Made by a program: the position numbers and the translations under genes
Notes under the pieces: model-generated
What the model was told of the DNA's origin: nothing
What the model saw: only the letters and a program-made list of their open reading frames with translations
Database searches by the model: none
Shown here: one piece after another, positions 39,785-50,084 of the stretch
How the letters are laid out: each line of letters opens with the position of its first letter
Numbering within the stretch: the stretch's first letter is position 1
From: Thiohalobacter thiocyanaticus
GTDB taxonomy: Bacteria > Pseudomonadota > Gammaproteobacteria > Thiohalobacterales > Thiohalobacteraceae
Reading direction: 5' to 3'
Length of the DNA stretch: 64,000 nt
Assembly (NCBI RefSeq): GCF_003932505.1
Contig: NZ_QZMU01000001.1
Coordinates: 2,675,001-2,739,000 of the forward strand

Positions 39785-42460
39785 TCACGGTTCCCCGATC
39801 AGGTCCAGCACGGCATCGATCAGAGTCGCATCCTGGAAACTGCCCTTGGTCAGGTAATAGTCGGCGCCGACCTCCAGTCCCCTGTTGCGATCCTCCTCGC
39901 GGTCCTTGTAGGAGACGATCATCACCGGGGTGTGTTTCAGCCCCGGGTCCTGCTTGATGTGACTGACGAACTCGAAGCCGTTCATGCGCGGCATGTCGAT
40001 GTCGCTGATCACCAGGTCATAGTCGCCCACGCGCACGGCGTTCCAGCCGTCCATGCCGTCGACGGCCACCTCGACCGCATAACCGATATTGGCGAGCATG
40101 TTGCGCTCGACCTCGCGCACCGTGATGGAATCGTCCACCACCAGGATGCGCTTGCCGGTCTTGACCGGTTTGTGGCTGCGGGTCTGCTCGATGCGGTCCA
40201 GGCGGGCGCCGGCGATCAGCAGGTCGGCCGAGCGCAGCAGGTCGTCCACGTCCAGGATCAGGCAGGGCCGGCCGTCCTCCAGCACCGCGCAGGCGGCGAT
40301 GTCCTTGAGCTTGCCCAGACGCGGGTCCAGCGGGTTGACCACCAGAGTGCGTTCACCCAGGAAACGATCGACCACGAAGCCGTAGCGGTCCAGGCGCTCG
40401 CCCAGCACCAGGACGCAGGCTTCGTCCGCGTCGGGCGGTGCCTCGGGCAGGCCGAGCAACTGGTTGCCGGCCACCAGGCCGATGTGATGATTGCCCAGGG
40501 TGAAGTACTGGCGCCCCTCCATGATCTGGATCTGGCCGCGGTCGAGCTTGAGCGTGCGGTTGATCTGGGCCAGCGGCACCGCGTAGGGCTCGCCGGCGAT
40601 CTCCACCAGCAGCGAGCGCATCACCGACAGCGTGAGCGGCAGCTGCATGTGAAAGCGCATGCCCCTGCCGGGATGCGAGACGGCGTTGACCAGGCCGTGC
40701 ATCTCCTGCACCACGCTGTGCACCACGTCCAGGCCCACGCCGCGGCCGGAGATCTCGGTGACCTCGCTGCGGGTGGAGAAGCCGGGCAGGAAGATGAACT
40801 CCATCAGTTCGGACTCGCTCAGCTCCTTCGCCATCTCCGCGCTGACCAGCTGCTTGTCGACCACCTTCCGGCGCAGCACCTCCAGATCCATGCCGCGGCC
40901 GTCGTCCTCGACGATGATCGACAGCATGCCGGCGCTGTGCATGGCCTCCAGACGCAGCCGGGCCTGTTCCGGCTTGCCGGCCGCGGCGCGTTCCTCCGGT
41001 GTCTCGATGCCGTGATCCAGGGCGTTGCGCAGCAGGTGATTGAGCGGGGCCTCGATCTTTTCCAGGATGTCGCGGTCGACCCGGGTCTCCAGACCGCGGA
41101 TGTCGAGCCGCACCTGCTTGCCCAGCGAGCGGCTGATGTCTCGCACCATGCGCTGGAAGCCGTGCACGCCGTCGGCGAAGGGACGCATGCGGCTGGCCAC
41201 CACCTCGCGGTTGAGCCGCCCGGCCAGGTTGTGGGTGCGGCGGTCGTATTCCTCCAGCTCGCCCAGACGGTCGTTGAGCAGATGCCGGCAGTCACCGGCG
41301 CGGCGCAGGGCGTCGTTGAACAGGTTGCGGGCGAAGTCGTCGATGTGGGGTGAATCCAGGGTGTCGCGCAACCGGTCCAGCAGTCCGATCAGCTCCGACT
41401 GGTACTGCTTGATATGTTGCAGGCCATCAGCGAAGGGCCGCAGCCAGCGCGCCTCGACCTGGACCTCGCCGGCCAGGCCCATCAGTCGGTTGAGACTTTC
41501 GCTGGAGACCCGGATGGCGCTGTCGGCGGCTCGCGCGCCGCCGTCGGTTGGTGCGTTCGTTCCGGCCGCGGCGGCCGCTGCCGGGGCTTCGATCTCCCGC
41601 CCGGCGAGGATGTCCGTCAACAGACCGCTCAGCCGGTCGACGTCGTCGGTGTGCTGGCGGCACCAGTCAGCGATGTCCGGACTCTGTCCCAGCCGCTGCA
41701 GCAGGTCGGTGGCCTGCAGCAGGACATCCACCGCCTCGGGACTGAGTTCCCGCCCGCCCTGCTGAACGGCGACGAAGACATCCTCCATGGCATGCGCCAG
41801 CCGCACCGCGGCGTCGATACCGACCATGCGGGCCGCACCCTTGAGCGAATGGGCCGCACGCATCAGGGTTTCATGGGCGGCGCTGTCGCCGGGGCTGGTT
41901 TCCAGCTGCAGCAGGCCGTCCATGAGCACGGCCAGCTGAGCCTCGGCCTCGCCGCGGAACAGCTCCAGCATGGCGGGGTCCGGATTGTTCTCCTGCGGGG
42001 CAGGCTCGGAGCGGGGGGGCTCGGCGGAGGCGTTGGTCTCGCCACCCGTGGTCGCCGGTGGCGGCTCGGCCTCTCCCGTCACGGCCGCGACCAGACCGTC
42101 GATGGCCGGTTCCTGCTGCTGCAGCCAGGCCGGGTCGTCGGCATGGGTGGAGATACCGCGCAGCAGGTCGGTGGCCTTGAGCAGGGCATCGATCTTATCG
42201 GCCGTCGGGGTGGTGCGCTGCTGCTGGACGCCGACGAACCAGTCCTCCATGGCATGCGCCAGCCGTACTGCCGGGGCGACATCCACGATCCGGGCCGCGC
42301 CCTTGATGGAATGGGCCGCGCGCATCAGCGCCTCCAGCGGGGCGCTGGCACCAGGCGCGGATTCGAGCTGCAGCAGCCCCTCGCCCAGGGCCGCCGTGTG
42401 CGTCTCCAGCTCCGAGCGGAACAGCTCCAGCATCACCGGGTTGATCGACTCACCGCTCAT
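39785..42460 (-). CDS. wspE: CheA-type hybrid histidine kinase, WspE-like, with two Hpt domains
   Basis: 891 residues. Two Hpt domains in tandem, each starting NPxMLELFR and carrying the phospho-histidine: His50 (MRAAHSIKGAAR) and His204 (MRAAHSLKGAAR). Then a dimerisation and HATPase domain (LLRNALDHGIETPEER as N-box, DDGRGMDL as G1, GRGVGLDVVHS as G2), a CheW-like regulatory domain (VEIAGEPYAVPLAQINR), and a C-terminal receiver (RILVVDDSITVRE, ISDIDMPRMNG). It phosphorylates WspF and WspR when WspA is active. The second Hpt looks like a recent internal duplication, as the two share most of their sequence. It overlaps wspD by 4 bases. Confidence 0.95.
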   Translation of the reverse strand: MSGESINPVMLELFRSELETHTAALGEGLLQLESAPGASAPLEALMRAAHSIKGAARIVDVAPAVRLAHAMEDWFVGVQQQRTTPTADKIDALLKATDLLRGISTHADDPAWLQQQEPAIDGLVAAVTGEAEPPPATTGGETNASAEPPRSEPAPQENNPDPAMLELFRGEAEAQLAVLMDGLLQLETSPGDSAAHETLMRAAHSLKGAARMVGIDAAVRLAHAMEDVFVAVQQGGRELSPEAVDVLLQATDLLQRLGQSPDIADWCRQHTDDVDRLSGLLTDILAGREIEAPAAAAAAGTNAPTDGGARAADSAIRVSSESLNRLMGLAGEVQVEARWLRPFADGLQHIKQYQSELIGLLDRLRDTLDSPHIDDFARNLFNDALRRAGDCRHLLNDRLGELEEYDRRTHNLAGRLNREVVASRMRPFADGVHGFQRMVRDISRSLGKQVRLDIRGLETRVDRDILEKIEAPLNHLLRNALDHGIETPEERAAAGKPEQARLRLEAMHSAGMLSIIVEDDGRGMDLEVLRRKVVDKQLVSAEMAKELSESELMEFIFLPGFSTRSEVTEISGRGVGLDVVHSVVQEMHGLVNAVSHPGRGMRFHMQLPLTLSVMRSLLVEIAGEPYAVPLAQINRTLKLDRGQIQIMEGRQYFTLGNHHIGLVAGNQLLGLPEAPPDADEACVLVLGERLDRYGFVVDRFLGERTLVVNPLDPRLGKLKDIAACAVLEDGRPCLILDVDDLLRSADLLIAGARLDRIEQTRSHKPVKTGKRILVVDDSITVREVERNMLANIGYAVEVAVDGMDGWNAVRVGDYDLVISDIDMPRMNGFEFVSHIKQDPGLKHTPVMIVSYKDREEDRNRGLEVGADYYLTKGSFQDATLIDAVLDLIGEP

Positions 42461-43146
42461 CGCAGATCCCGCTCCAGGCTGTGAAAGATCAGACCGTCGT
42501 CCAGCATGCCGACCTGCAGCTCGCGCCAGGCCAGTACGCCGCGGGTGTAGGTGCCGCGGGCCTTGCTCAGGGTGGCCGGCGGGCTGTGCAGTTCACTGTC
42601 ATGATAGCGGTGCAGGCCGTGGACCTCGGTGACGGGGAACACGTAGCGCTGGCCGTCGCGCTGGATCTGGATCATGCGGTCGCCGATGCCGACACTGCCC
42701 ATGCGGGGCCTGTGATCGCCGCGCTCCAGGCCCAGTAGGCCGCCGAGCGAGATGCACAGCTGCAGCTCGCCGCGCAGGTTGACCAGGCCCTTGACCAGAT
42801 TGCCGGGCACGTGCGGCAGCCGCTGTACCGGCCGGGCGCCGGTGATCTCGTCGACACAGCGGCTGTTGATGCCCAGCCATTCATCCCCCAGGCGGAAGAT
42901 CAGCGCGGCGCGGTTGTGCGCCTGCGCCGCCGCCGGCGGTTCCGCATAGATGCGGGTGAACTCGGCCCGTACCGGGGCGTCCAACGGCCGTTCCAGCATG
43001 GTGCGGCCGGAGCGGGAGTAGACCTCGCAGTTGTGGCAGTGCATCAGCTTGGCCAGGCGCGGGCAGGGCTCGCCCTCGCGGCGCCAGATGCCGATGCGGT
43101 TCCAGCAGTCGTCGATGTTCAGGGCCTTGTCGTCGCACGCGCTCAT
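42457..43146 (-). CDS. wspD: CheW-like coupling protein, WspD-like
   Basis: 229 residues. A CheW domain occupies residues about 85-225 (ALIFRLGDEWLGINSRCVDEI, RLPHVPGNLVKGLVNLRGELQLCISL). It is preceded by an 80-residue N-terminal extension with a cysteine cluster, CPRLAKLMHCHNCEVYSRSG, typical of WspD-type proteins and of unknown purpose. It links the WspA receptor to the kinase WspE. Start and stop codons overlap both neighbours by four bases (ATGA), so wspC, wspD and wspE are translationally coupled. Confidence 0.92.
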   Translation of the reverse strand: MSACDDKALNIDDCWNRIGIWRREGEPCPRLAKLMHCHNCEVYSRSGRTMLERPLDAPVRAEFTRIYAEPPAAAQAHNRAALIFRLGDEWLGINSRCVDEITGARPVQRLPHVPGNLVKGLVNLRGELQLCISLGGLLGLERGDHRPRMGSVGIGDRMIQIQRDGQRYVFPVTEVHGLHRYHDSELHSPPATLSKARGTYTRGVLAWRELQVGMLDDGLIFHSLERDLR

Positions 43147-44414
43147 GTTGGATTCGCGGCCTCGCGTTGCTGACAGCGTTCAAGCCGTTCCTGCATGCGT
43201 TGTGCTGCCAGGGCCTCGCCGCGGCGCTCCAGCACCAGGGCCAGGTGCAGCATGGCCGGGCAGTGGGCCGGATCCAGGTAGATCGCCTGGCGCAGCAGCT
43301 GCTCGGCCTCCTCGGGCTCGCCGGCGGCATCGCGGATCAGGCCCAGTAGATACAGCGCCTGGGCCTGCGGGCCCTGGGCTTGCAGGATCTGTTCGCACAG
43401 CTCGGCGGCCTCGACCAGGTGGCCGTCGTCGGCCAGCCGGGTGGCCTGCTCCAGCTGCTCCACGCCCGGATCGGCCGCGTTCTGCGGCGGCGCGGGCACG
43501 GCCTGTTCCTTCTGGTCGATCCAGTGCGGCCGCGGCTGGCGGCGCGGGCGTACCGGCGTGCGCCGGGTCCGGCGCACCGGGCGGGTGCGGGCGGTAGACG
43601 GGGCCGGCTCACCGGCCATGAGTGTCTCGCGCTGGAAGCCGAAACTCTGGGGCAGGTTCAGTGAGCGGAAACCGCGCCCGGCAAGCACGCCGGTCTCGGC
43701 ATGACCCACGAACAGCAGGCCGTCGCGGGTGAGCAGCCGTTCCAGGATGTCGACCGCCTGGTCCTGGGTCGGCCGGTCGAAGTAGATGAGCAGATTGCGG
43801 CAGAAGATGATGTCATAGGGTGCCCGGTCGCGGCTGAAATCGGGGTCGAGCAGATTGCCCTGCTCGAAGCGGACCCGCTCGCGGATGTCGGGGCGCAGGT
43901 GGTAGCGGTCCTCGGCGTGATGGAAGTAGGCATCGCGGTACTCGAGGTGGTCGCCGCGAAAGGAGTTCTGGCGGTAGATGCCCAGCCGCGCACTGTCGAT
44001 GTTGCGCCGGCTGATGTCCACGCCGTGGACCTCGGCCCGGCCCGGCTCCAGCCCCAGGTCGGCCAGTACCATGGCCAGCGTGTAGGGTTCCTCGCCGGTC
44101 GAGCAGGGCAGACTCAGCAGGCGCAGGCCGCGCTCGCCGTGGCGTGGCAGCCAGTGCCGTTCCAGGTGCTGCTTCAGGGCCTGGAAGGGATGCCAGTTGC
44201 GGAAGAACCAGGTCTCGGGGATGACCACCAGCTCGATCAGCTCGTGGATTTCCTCGGGGCTGGTTTCCAGGCGTTGCCGATAGCGCTCGCTATCGTCGAT
44301 ATGGGTACGCCGCATGCGCTCGCGCACGGCGCGCTGGATGGCACTGGAGCCGATGGAGGCTGCGTTCAGTCCCATGGTCTGCTTGAGCAGCTGTTCGATC
44401 CGGTTCAGCTGCAT
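43143..44414 (-). CDS. wspC: CheR-type chemoreceptor methyltransferase with TPR domain, WspC-like
   Basis: 423 residues. Residues about 5-265 are the CheR methyltransferase: N-terminal helical part (GSSAIQRAVRERM), PETWFFRNWHPFQAL, SLPCSTGEEPYTLAMVL (SAM-binding) and DIIFCRNLLIYFD. After a basic linker rich in Arg and Thr (about 275-305) a TPR region follows (residues 320-415, ALYLLGLIRDAAGEPEEAEQLLRQAIYLDPAH). It methylates the Wsp receptor. TPR-extended CheR is the usual form in Wsp systems. It overlaps wspB by 10 bases and wspD by 4. Confidence 0.93.
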   Translation of the reverse strand: MQLNRIEQLLKQTMGLNAASIGSSAIQRAVRERMRRTHIDDSERYRQRLETSPEEIHELIELVVIPETWFFRNWHPFQALKQHLERHWLPRHGERGLRLLSLPCSTGEEPYTLAMVLADLGLEPGRAEVHGVDISRRNIDSARLGIYRQNSFRGDHLEYRDAYFHHAEDRYHLRPDIRERVRFEQGNLLDPDFSRDRAPYDIIFCRNLLIYFDRPTQDQAVDILERLLTRDGLLFVGHAETGVLAGRGFRSLNLPQSFGFQRETLMAGEPAPSTARTRPVRRTRRTPVRPRRQPRPHWIDQKEQAVPAPPQNAADPGVEQLEQATRLADDGHLVEAAELCEQILQAQGPQAQALYLLGLIRDAAGEPEEAEQLLRQAIYLDPAHCPAMLHLALVLERRGEALAAQRMQERLERCQQREAANPT

Positions 44415-44869
44415 GTGGCCGCATCCTGAAACAGCAGTGCCTCCACCTCGGGGGTGAGCAGCGCATCGGTTTCAATGGCCTGCAGCAGACCGCGTTCATC
44501 GTGGGCCACCCGGCCGAGATAATGGGCCTCGGGGATCTCCACCCCGGCATCGGTGAAGGCCTCCGGCGCGAGCTTGAGGGTCTCCACCACCCGTTCGGCC
44601 AGCAGGCCCAGCGGCCTGCTGCCGCCCTCGGCAAGCGGATAGTCGATCAGCAGAATGCGGGTGCTGTGCAACACCCGGCTGGGACGGCCCAGGGCCAGGG
44701 CGGTGAGATCGATGACCGGCACCATGCGGCCGCGGTAGTCGAACAGGCCGGCGACGCAGGCCGGTGCCCGTGGCAGCTCGCGTAATTCGACGAAGGGCAC
44801 GACCTCGACCAGCCGCCCGGTCTCCAGGGCATAGCGCTGGTCGTCGAGGTGAAACAGGACATGAAGCAT
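44405..44869 (-). CDS. wspB: CheW-like coupling protein, WspB-like
   Basis: 154 residues, a single CheW domain: LFHLDDQRYALETGRLVEVVPF at the N-terminus, ACVAGLFDYRGRMVPVIDLTAL in the middle and GLLAERVVETLKL afterwards. It couples the receptor to WspE. It lies between wspA and wspC. A REP pair in the 171-base gap to wspA may form a hairpin in the mRNA between receptor and coupling genes. Confidence 0.92.
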   Translation of the reverse strand: MLHVLFHLDDQRYALETGRLVEVVPFVELRELPRAPACVAGLFDYRGRMVPVIDLTALALGRPSRVLHSTRILLIDYPLAEGGSRPLGLLAERVVETLKLAPEAFTDAGVEIPEAHYLGRVAHDERGLLQAIETDALLTPEVEALLFQDAATCS

Positions 44870-44920
44870 ATCGGCTGTTATGAAATCCTGAAACGAATTG
44901 CAGGGTGCTTGACGATTTCC

Positions 44921-44993
44921 CTGTCATTCCGGCGCAGGCCGGAATCCACGGGCCGCAGTGGTTTCTGGATTCCGGCCTGCGCCGGAATGACAG
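44921..44993. repeat. REP-type inverted pair, family A
   Basis: Arms CTGTCATTCCGGCGCAGGCC and GGCCTGCGCCGGAATGACAG, a perfect 20-base inverted repeat in the gap between wspA and wspB. Confidence 0.9.
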
Positions 44994-45040
44994 AATGAAG
45001 GAAACGGATATACGCCATTCATACAGGCCTCGGTCATGGC

Positions 45041-47059
45041 TCAGGCATTGAGCCTGATATGCGAGACGCCTTCCTGCAGCCGCCGCGCCGCCTCGTTGAG
45101 CTGCTGGATGGCGCCGTTGGACTGGCGCAGCGATTCGGCCGTCTGCTGCGAGGATTCGGCCAGCTGCACCATGGCGTCGTTGATCTGGTTCGCACCCTGG
45201 GCCTGGGACTGCATGCCCTCGTGCACCTCTTCGTAGCGGGGGATGAGATTTTCCACCTCTTCGATGATGCGCCCGAGCTGGGAGCTGACATTGCGCACGT
45301 CGTCCACACCGGTGCGCACCTCGGTGGAAAACTTCTCCATGCCCATGACGCCGGCCGAGACCGCGGACTGCATTTCCTTGACCATCTGCTCGATGTCCCA
45401 GGTCGCCACCGCGGTCTGGTCGGCCAGGCGGCGGATCTCGGTGGCCACCACGGCGAAGCCCACGCCGTACTCGCCGGCCTTCTCGGCCTCGATGGCGGCG
45501 TTGAGCGAGAGCAGGTTGGTCTGGTCCGAAACCTTGTTGATGGTGGTCACCACGGTGTTGATGTTGGCGGCCTTCTCGCTCAGCACCGCCAGCTTGGAAT
45601 TGATGGTGTTGGTCGCCTCCAGCATGTGGCGCATGGTCTCCTCCATGCGGGTGAGCGAGCTGCGGCCGGCATTGGCCTGTTCCGATGTCTTCAACGCCAC
45701 GTCGGTGACTTCGTGCATGGTGCTCACCAGCTCGTTGGAGGTGGCCGAGATCTGGGTCACGGTGGCGCGGATCTCGTTGGTTGTGGCGGCCTGTTCACTG
45801 ACCGTGGCCTCCTGCTGCTTGGCGGTGGCGGCGATCTCGGTCACCGAGGAGGTCACCTGGATGCCGGCCTGCTGGATGCGCGCGACCAGGCCGTTGAGGC
45901 TGTCCAGCATGCCCTGCACGCCTCTGGCCAGCTCGGAGATGATGTCGTCGTCGCGGTAGATCATCAGCTGACCGGTCAGGTCGCCCTGAGCGGCCATTTC
46001 CACCACTTCCTGGATCAGTTCCACCTTGCCGGTCAGGTCCTCGGCGGCCTGGCGCTCGCGCTCCAGGTTCTCCTTCATCTTGCGGGTCATGCGGTTGAAG
46101 GCCTGGCCGAGCAGGCTGAATTCGCGCAGCTGGTCTTCGCGTACCCGGCTGTCCAGATCACCGTCGGCGCCGCGACGCATGTCCTGGATCAGGTCGTTGA
46201 CCGGGGCGAACAGGAAGCGGTTGAAGATGCCCAGCGCGATCAGCAGCGCGCCGCCGAACAGCACCACATAGGCTACGGCGGTCTGGTTGCGCACCTCCAG
46301 CATGTTGGTGATCAGCCGGTTCTGGGGCTGCTGGGCGCTCAGTGTCAGCAGAGGCCTGCCTACGGCGTCGTTCAGGGTCCGGCTGACGCTGATGCGGTCC
46401 TGGCCCTTGCCGGTCTGCCAGTCGGAGGAGCGGTACAGGGGCTTGCCGTCGCGGGTGGTCAGCAGCAATGGCTGGCCCAGGGCGGCTTCCAGCCGCTGTA
46501 TGGCGGTGTCCAGCCGGGCCTGGATCTCCAGCCAGGCGCCACGCTGCGGGGTGCCGGCCGGCAGTGTCAGGGACAGCACCGGCCCGGTCGCTGTCAGGCG
46601 CAGCTGGTCCTTGTCTCCCGCCTCCCGGCGGGCCTGCAGGGTCTCGGGGTCCAGAGCGCCGTCCATGGCCAGCTCACCGCTGCCGGCCAGCGGCTCGCCA
46701 TCGGCGGCATAGACGCCGATCCGATAGCCCTCCAGGCCGGTGGCCTGACCCAGGTCGTGGATGGATTGCTCCAGGTAGGCGGCCAGCCGGCGGCTGCCCA
46801 TGCCGCTGTTGCCCAGGATGTGCTGGAAGGCCGGATCATTGCTCAGCGCATGGCCGACCAGGCGGGCATTGGCCGCGAGCTGCTGCAGCAGCTGGTTGGT
46901 GTGGGTTTCCAGCTTGCGGACACTCAGGTCGGTCTGCTCGACCAGGGCGGCCTCGCGATAGCGGTTGCCGGAGTACAGGGCCAGCGCCACGGTAGTGGCG
47001 CCGACCAGCAGGATCGTGCCGATGGTGATGGCCTTCAGCGAGATCTGGTTCAGTTGCAT
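45041..47059 (-). CDS. wspA: Methyl-accepting chemotaxis protein, WspA-like surface sensor
   Basis: 672 residues from ATG 47059 (AAGGA 7 bases upstream); the frame extends to 47122 without support. First membrane segment at about residues 10-30 (AITIGTILLVGATTVALAL), a periplasmic domain of about 240 residues, second membrane segment near residues 275-297 (VAYVVLFGGALLIALGIF), HAMP (residues about 300-350), and the cytoplasmic signalling domain with the hairpin tip VVATEIRRLADQTAVATWDIEQMV. First gene of the wsp operon. In pseudomonads WspA responds to surface contact or envelope stress; that function is inferred from the complete gene set, not from the sensor domain itself. Confidence 0.93.
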   Translation of the reverse strand: MQLNQISLKAITIGTILLVGATTVALALYSGNRYREAALVEQTDLSVRKLETHTNQLLQQLAANARLVGHALSNDPAFQHILGNSGMGSRRLAAYLEQSIHDLGQATGLEGYRIGVYAADGEPLAGSGELAMDGALDPETLQARREAGDKDQLRLTATGPVLSLTLPAGTPQRGAWLEIQARLDTAIQRLEAALGQPLLLTTRDGKPLYRSSDWQTGKGQDRISVSRTLNDAVGRPLLTLSAQQPQNRLITNMLEVRNQTAVAYVVLFGGALLIALGIFNRFLFAPVNDLIQDMRRGADGDLDSRVREDQLREFSLLGQAFNRMTRKMKENLERERQAAEDLTGKVELIQEVVEMAAQGDLTGQLMIYRDDDIISELARGVQGMLDSLNGLVARIQQAGIQVTSSVTEIAATAKQQEATVSEQAATTNEIRATVTQISATSNELVSTMHEVTDVALKTSEQANAGRSSLTRMEETMRHMLEATNTINSKLAVLSEKAANINTVVTTINKVSDQTNLLSLNAAIEAEKAGEYGVGFAVVATEIRRLADQTAVATWDIEQMVKEMQSAVSAGVMGMEKFSTEVRTGVDDVRNVSSQLGRIIEEVENLIPRYEEVHEGMQSQAQGANQINDAMVQLAESSQQTAESLRQSNGAIQQLNEAARRLQEGVSHIRLNA

Positions 47060-47134
47060 GACGCGTCCTTGTTCCCGATGGGTGCGACCCCGGGCTGTTG
47101 TTGTGTCCGGTTTGAATGGCACTTATTTCTGCCG

Positions 47135-47213
47135 CGTCCTTCCCGCGAAGGCGGGAATCCAGTGCTCGGCAGAGCAGACAAACGCTGGATCCCCGCCTTC
47201 GCGGGGATGACGG
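47135..47213. repeat. REP-type inverted pair, family A
   Basis: Arms CGTCCTTCCCGCGAAGGCGG and CCGCCTTCGCGGGGATGACG. It lies just upstream of wspA. The rest of the 373-base gap to mutS (47214-47432) contains GTGAGGAG-type direct repeats at 47388-47411 and no gene; the wspA promoter must be here. Confidence 0.87.
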
Positions 47214-47432
47214 AGAGGCTGAAAACCGACTGATGTAAGGGCCATCATGTCTGAGTTCAGTCCCGGCCTAGCAGGTGCCGCTAAGTTTCTTATTTGAAAA
47301 GCAAAATGGGTGCCATGCCGGAGCGGTCGGCTCGGTATGGGAATAGGTCTTTTCTTTCAGTGGGTTAAGACTGAAGTGAGGAGTTAGGCGTGAGGGGTGA
47401 GGAGGACCGGCGTGACGGTTTCGTGGCGTACT

Positions 47433-50009
47433 TTACTCCAGCAGGCCCTTTAGCCGGTACAGCACGTCCAGGGCCTGGCGCGGGGTCAGCTCATCCGGCT
47501 CGATGCCCTCCAGGGCCTCCAGCAGGGGATGGTCGGCCGGGCCGGAGAACAGCCCGAGCTGGGCGCCGTCGGCCGCGCCGGCGGTGGCCGGTTCGATGGG
47601 CTGGGCCTCCAGTTCGCGCAGCCGCTCCCGGGCCTGGCGCAGCACCGGCTGGGGGATACCGGCGAGTGCGGCCACGTGCAGGCCGTAGCTGCGATCCGCC
47701 GGGCCTTCCTTGACCGCGTGCAGGAACACGATGCGCTCGCCGTGCTCCATGGCGTCCAGGTGTACGTTGGCGATACCGGGATAGTGTTCCGGCAGCTGGG
47801 TGAGCTCGAAGTAGTGGGTGGCGAACAGGGTGAAGGCGCGGATGCGCTGCGCCAGATCGGCTGCACAGGCCCAGGCCAGGGACAGGCCGTCATAGGTGCT
47901 GGTGCCGCGCCCGATTTCGTCCATCAGCACCAGACTGTGTTCGCTGGCGTTGTGCAGGATGTTGGCCGTTTCGGTCATCTCCACCATGAAGGTGGAGCGC
48001 CCGCCCGCCAGATCGTCAGAGGCGCCGATGCGGGTGAAGATGCGGTCGATGGGCCCGATGACGGCGGATTCGGCCGGCACGAAGCTGCCGATGTGCGCCA
48101 GCAGTACGATCAGCGCGGTCTGGCGCATGAAGGTGGACTTGCCGCCCATGTTGGGGCCAGTGATGACGAGCATGCGGCGCGCGTCGTCGAGTTCCACGTC
48201 GTTGGGCACGAAGGGCGCGTCCAGCACCTGCTCGACCACCGGGTGACGGCCGCCGTGGATGCTGAGTCCCGGGGTCGGTGACAGACTGGGCCGGCGCAGA
48301 TCCAGGGCCTCGGCGCGCTCGGCCAGCGTGGCCAGCACGTCCAGCTCGGCCAGGCCCTCGGCACAGCCCTGCAGCGTGGCCAGGTGTTCGCACAGCTGGT
48401 CCAGCAGGGCGTCATAGAGGGCCTTCTCCCGGGCCAGGGCGCGTTCGCGCGCGCTCAGTACCTTGTCCTCGAATGCCTTCAGTTCGGGCGTGATGTAGCG
48501 CTCGGCGCCCTTGAGTGTCTGGCGGCGCTGGTAGTCGGCCGGTACCAGATCGGACTGTGCCCTGCTCACCTCGATGTAGTAGCCGTGCACCCGGTTGTAG
48601 CGCACCTTCAGCGTGCTGATGCCGGTGCGCTCGCGCTCGCGCGTCTCCAGGTCCAGCAGGAATTGGTCGGCGTGTTCGCTTAAGGATCGGAGTTCGTCCA
48701 GCTCGCTGTCGTAGCCGGCGGCGATCACGCCGCCGTCGCGGATCAGTACCGGCGGCGAGTCGATAATGGCGCGGCGCAGCAGCTTGTGCACCTGGGGATG
48801 TTCGCCGATGCGCTGGCGCAGTTCGGCGAGCAGTGGATCGTCGCTGGCCTGCAGCAGCCCGCGCAGTGCCGGCAGCTGGCCGAGGCTGTCACGCAGCCCG
48901 GCCAGGTCGCGCGGCCGCGCCGATTTCAGCGCCACACGTGAGAGGATGCGCTCCATGTCGCTGATGCCGCGCAGGTTGTCCTGGAAGGCGGTGTAATTGC
49001 AGTTATCGAGCAGGGCGCCCACGCACTGATGGCGCTGGTGCAACCGGGTGGCATCGCGCAGCGGCCGGTGCAGCCAGCGCCGCAGCAGCCGGCTGCCCAT
49101 GCTGGTGGCGGCCGTGTCCAGCACCCCGAGCAGGGTGTGGCGGCGCTCGCCGGAGGGCGCGCTGTCCAGTTCCAGATTCCGGCGGCTGGCCGCGTCCAGG
49201 ATGATGGCGTCCTCGCGCCGCTCGTGCGCCAGGCCGCGCAGGTGCGGCAGGGCGGCGCGCTGGGTCTCCTGCACATAGGCCAGCAGGCAGCCGGCCGCGC
49301 CTACCGCCAGCGGCAGGCCCTGGCAGCCGAAGCCGGCCAGATCCCGGGTGCCGAACTGTTCGGTCAGTCGGCGGTAGGCGCTGTCGGTGTCGAACTCCCA
49401 GGCCGGACGCGTGCGCCCGCCCGGCCGCTGCTCCAGCCAGGCCGGCAGGGCCGCCCCGTCCGGGCGCAGCAGTTCGCTCGGGGCCAGGCGCTCCAGCTCG
49501 CCGGCCAGGGCCTCCTCGCCGGCCAGTTCCTGCACCGTGAAGCGGCCGCTGGCCAGGTCCAGCGCCGCCAGGCCGTAGTCGCCCTCGCCGTCGACGGCCA
49601 CGGCCGCCAGCAGGTTGTCGCGGCGCTCGTCCAGCAGCGCCTCGTCGGTGAGTGTGCCGGGGGTGACGATGCGCACCACCTTACGCTCCACCGGGCCCTT
49701 GCTTTTGGCCGGGTCGCCGACCTGCTCGCAGATGGCCACCGATTCGCCCAGCTTCAGCAGCCGGCCCAGGTACTGTTCCACGCTGTGCACCGGCACGCCG
49801 GCCATGGGGATGGGCTCGCCGGCGGATTGACCGCGCTGGGTCAGGGTGATGTCGAGCAGGGCGGCGGCCCGTCGGGCGTCGTCGTAGAAGAGTTCGTAGA
49901 AATCGCCCATGCGGTAGAAGACCAGGATATCGGGATGTCCGGCCTTGATGCGCAGGTACTGCTGCATCATGGGCGTGTGGGCGGCATTGGCTGGAGCGGT
50001 CCCGGTCAT
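47433..50009 (-). CDS. mutS: DNA mismatch repair protein MutS
   Basis: 858 residues, the usual length of MutS1. The N-terminal mismatch-recognition domain has [28 protein letters not shown] with the Phe-x-Glu motif (GDFYELF). The ATPase domain has [19 protein letters not shown] (Walker A), [16 protein letters not shown] (Walker B) and [15 protein letters not shown]. It recognises mismatches and recruits MutL. The ORF begins at ATG 50009. mutS next to pncC/cinA and recA is a common gammaproteobacterial neighbourhood. No mutL is seen in the window. Confidence 0.97.
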   Translation of the reverse strand: MTGTAPANAAHTPMMQQYLRIKAGHPDILVFYRMGDFYELFYDDARRAAALLDITLTQRGQSAGEPIPMAGVPVHSVEQYLGRLLKLGESVAICEQVGDPAKSKGPVERKVVRIVTPGTLTDEALLDERRDNLLAAVAVDGEGDYGLAALDLASGRFTVQELAGEEALAGELERLAPSELLRPDGAALPAWLEQRPGGRTRPAWEFDTDSAYRRLTEQFGTRDLAGFGCQGLPLAVGAAGCLLAYVQETQRAALPHLRGLAHERREDAIILDAASRRNLELDSAPSGERRHTLLGVLDTAATSMGSRLLRRWLHRPLRDATRLHQRHQCVGALLDNCNYTAFQDNLRGISDMERILSRVALKSARPRDLAGLRDSLGQLPALRGLLQASDDPLLAELRQRIGEHPQVHKLLRRAIIDSPPVLIRDGGVIAAGYDSELDELRSLSEHADQFLLDLETRERERTGISTLKVRYNRVHGYYIEVSRAQSDLVPADYQRRQTLKGAERYITPELKAFEDKVLSARERALAREKALYDALLDQLCEHLATLQGCAEGLAELDVLATLAERAEALDLRRPSLSPTPGLSIHGGRHPVVEQVLDAPFVPNDVELDDARRMLVITGPNMGGKSTFMRQTALIVLLAHIGSFVPAESAVIGPIDRIFTRIGASDDLAGGRSTFMVEMTETANILHNASEHSLVLMDEIGRGTSTYDGLSLAWACAADLAQRIRAFTLFATHYFELTQLPEHYPGIANVHLDAMEHGERIVFLHAVKEGPADRSYGLHVAALAGIPQPVLRQARERLRELEAQPIEPATAGAADGAQLGLFSGPADHPLLEALEGIEPDELTPRQALDVLYRLKGLLE

Positions 50010-50084
50010 GGCGCGAAGTTTACGTCCCTCGCACCGGCAAGGCCACAGTCGGGATTGGACAGGCCGGGTGTATCACTCCTGTCT

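Noticed and set aside
45059..47233. 724-codon plus-strand open frame opposite wspA
   Set aside because: Antisense shadow; the receptor on the other strand has every expected domain.
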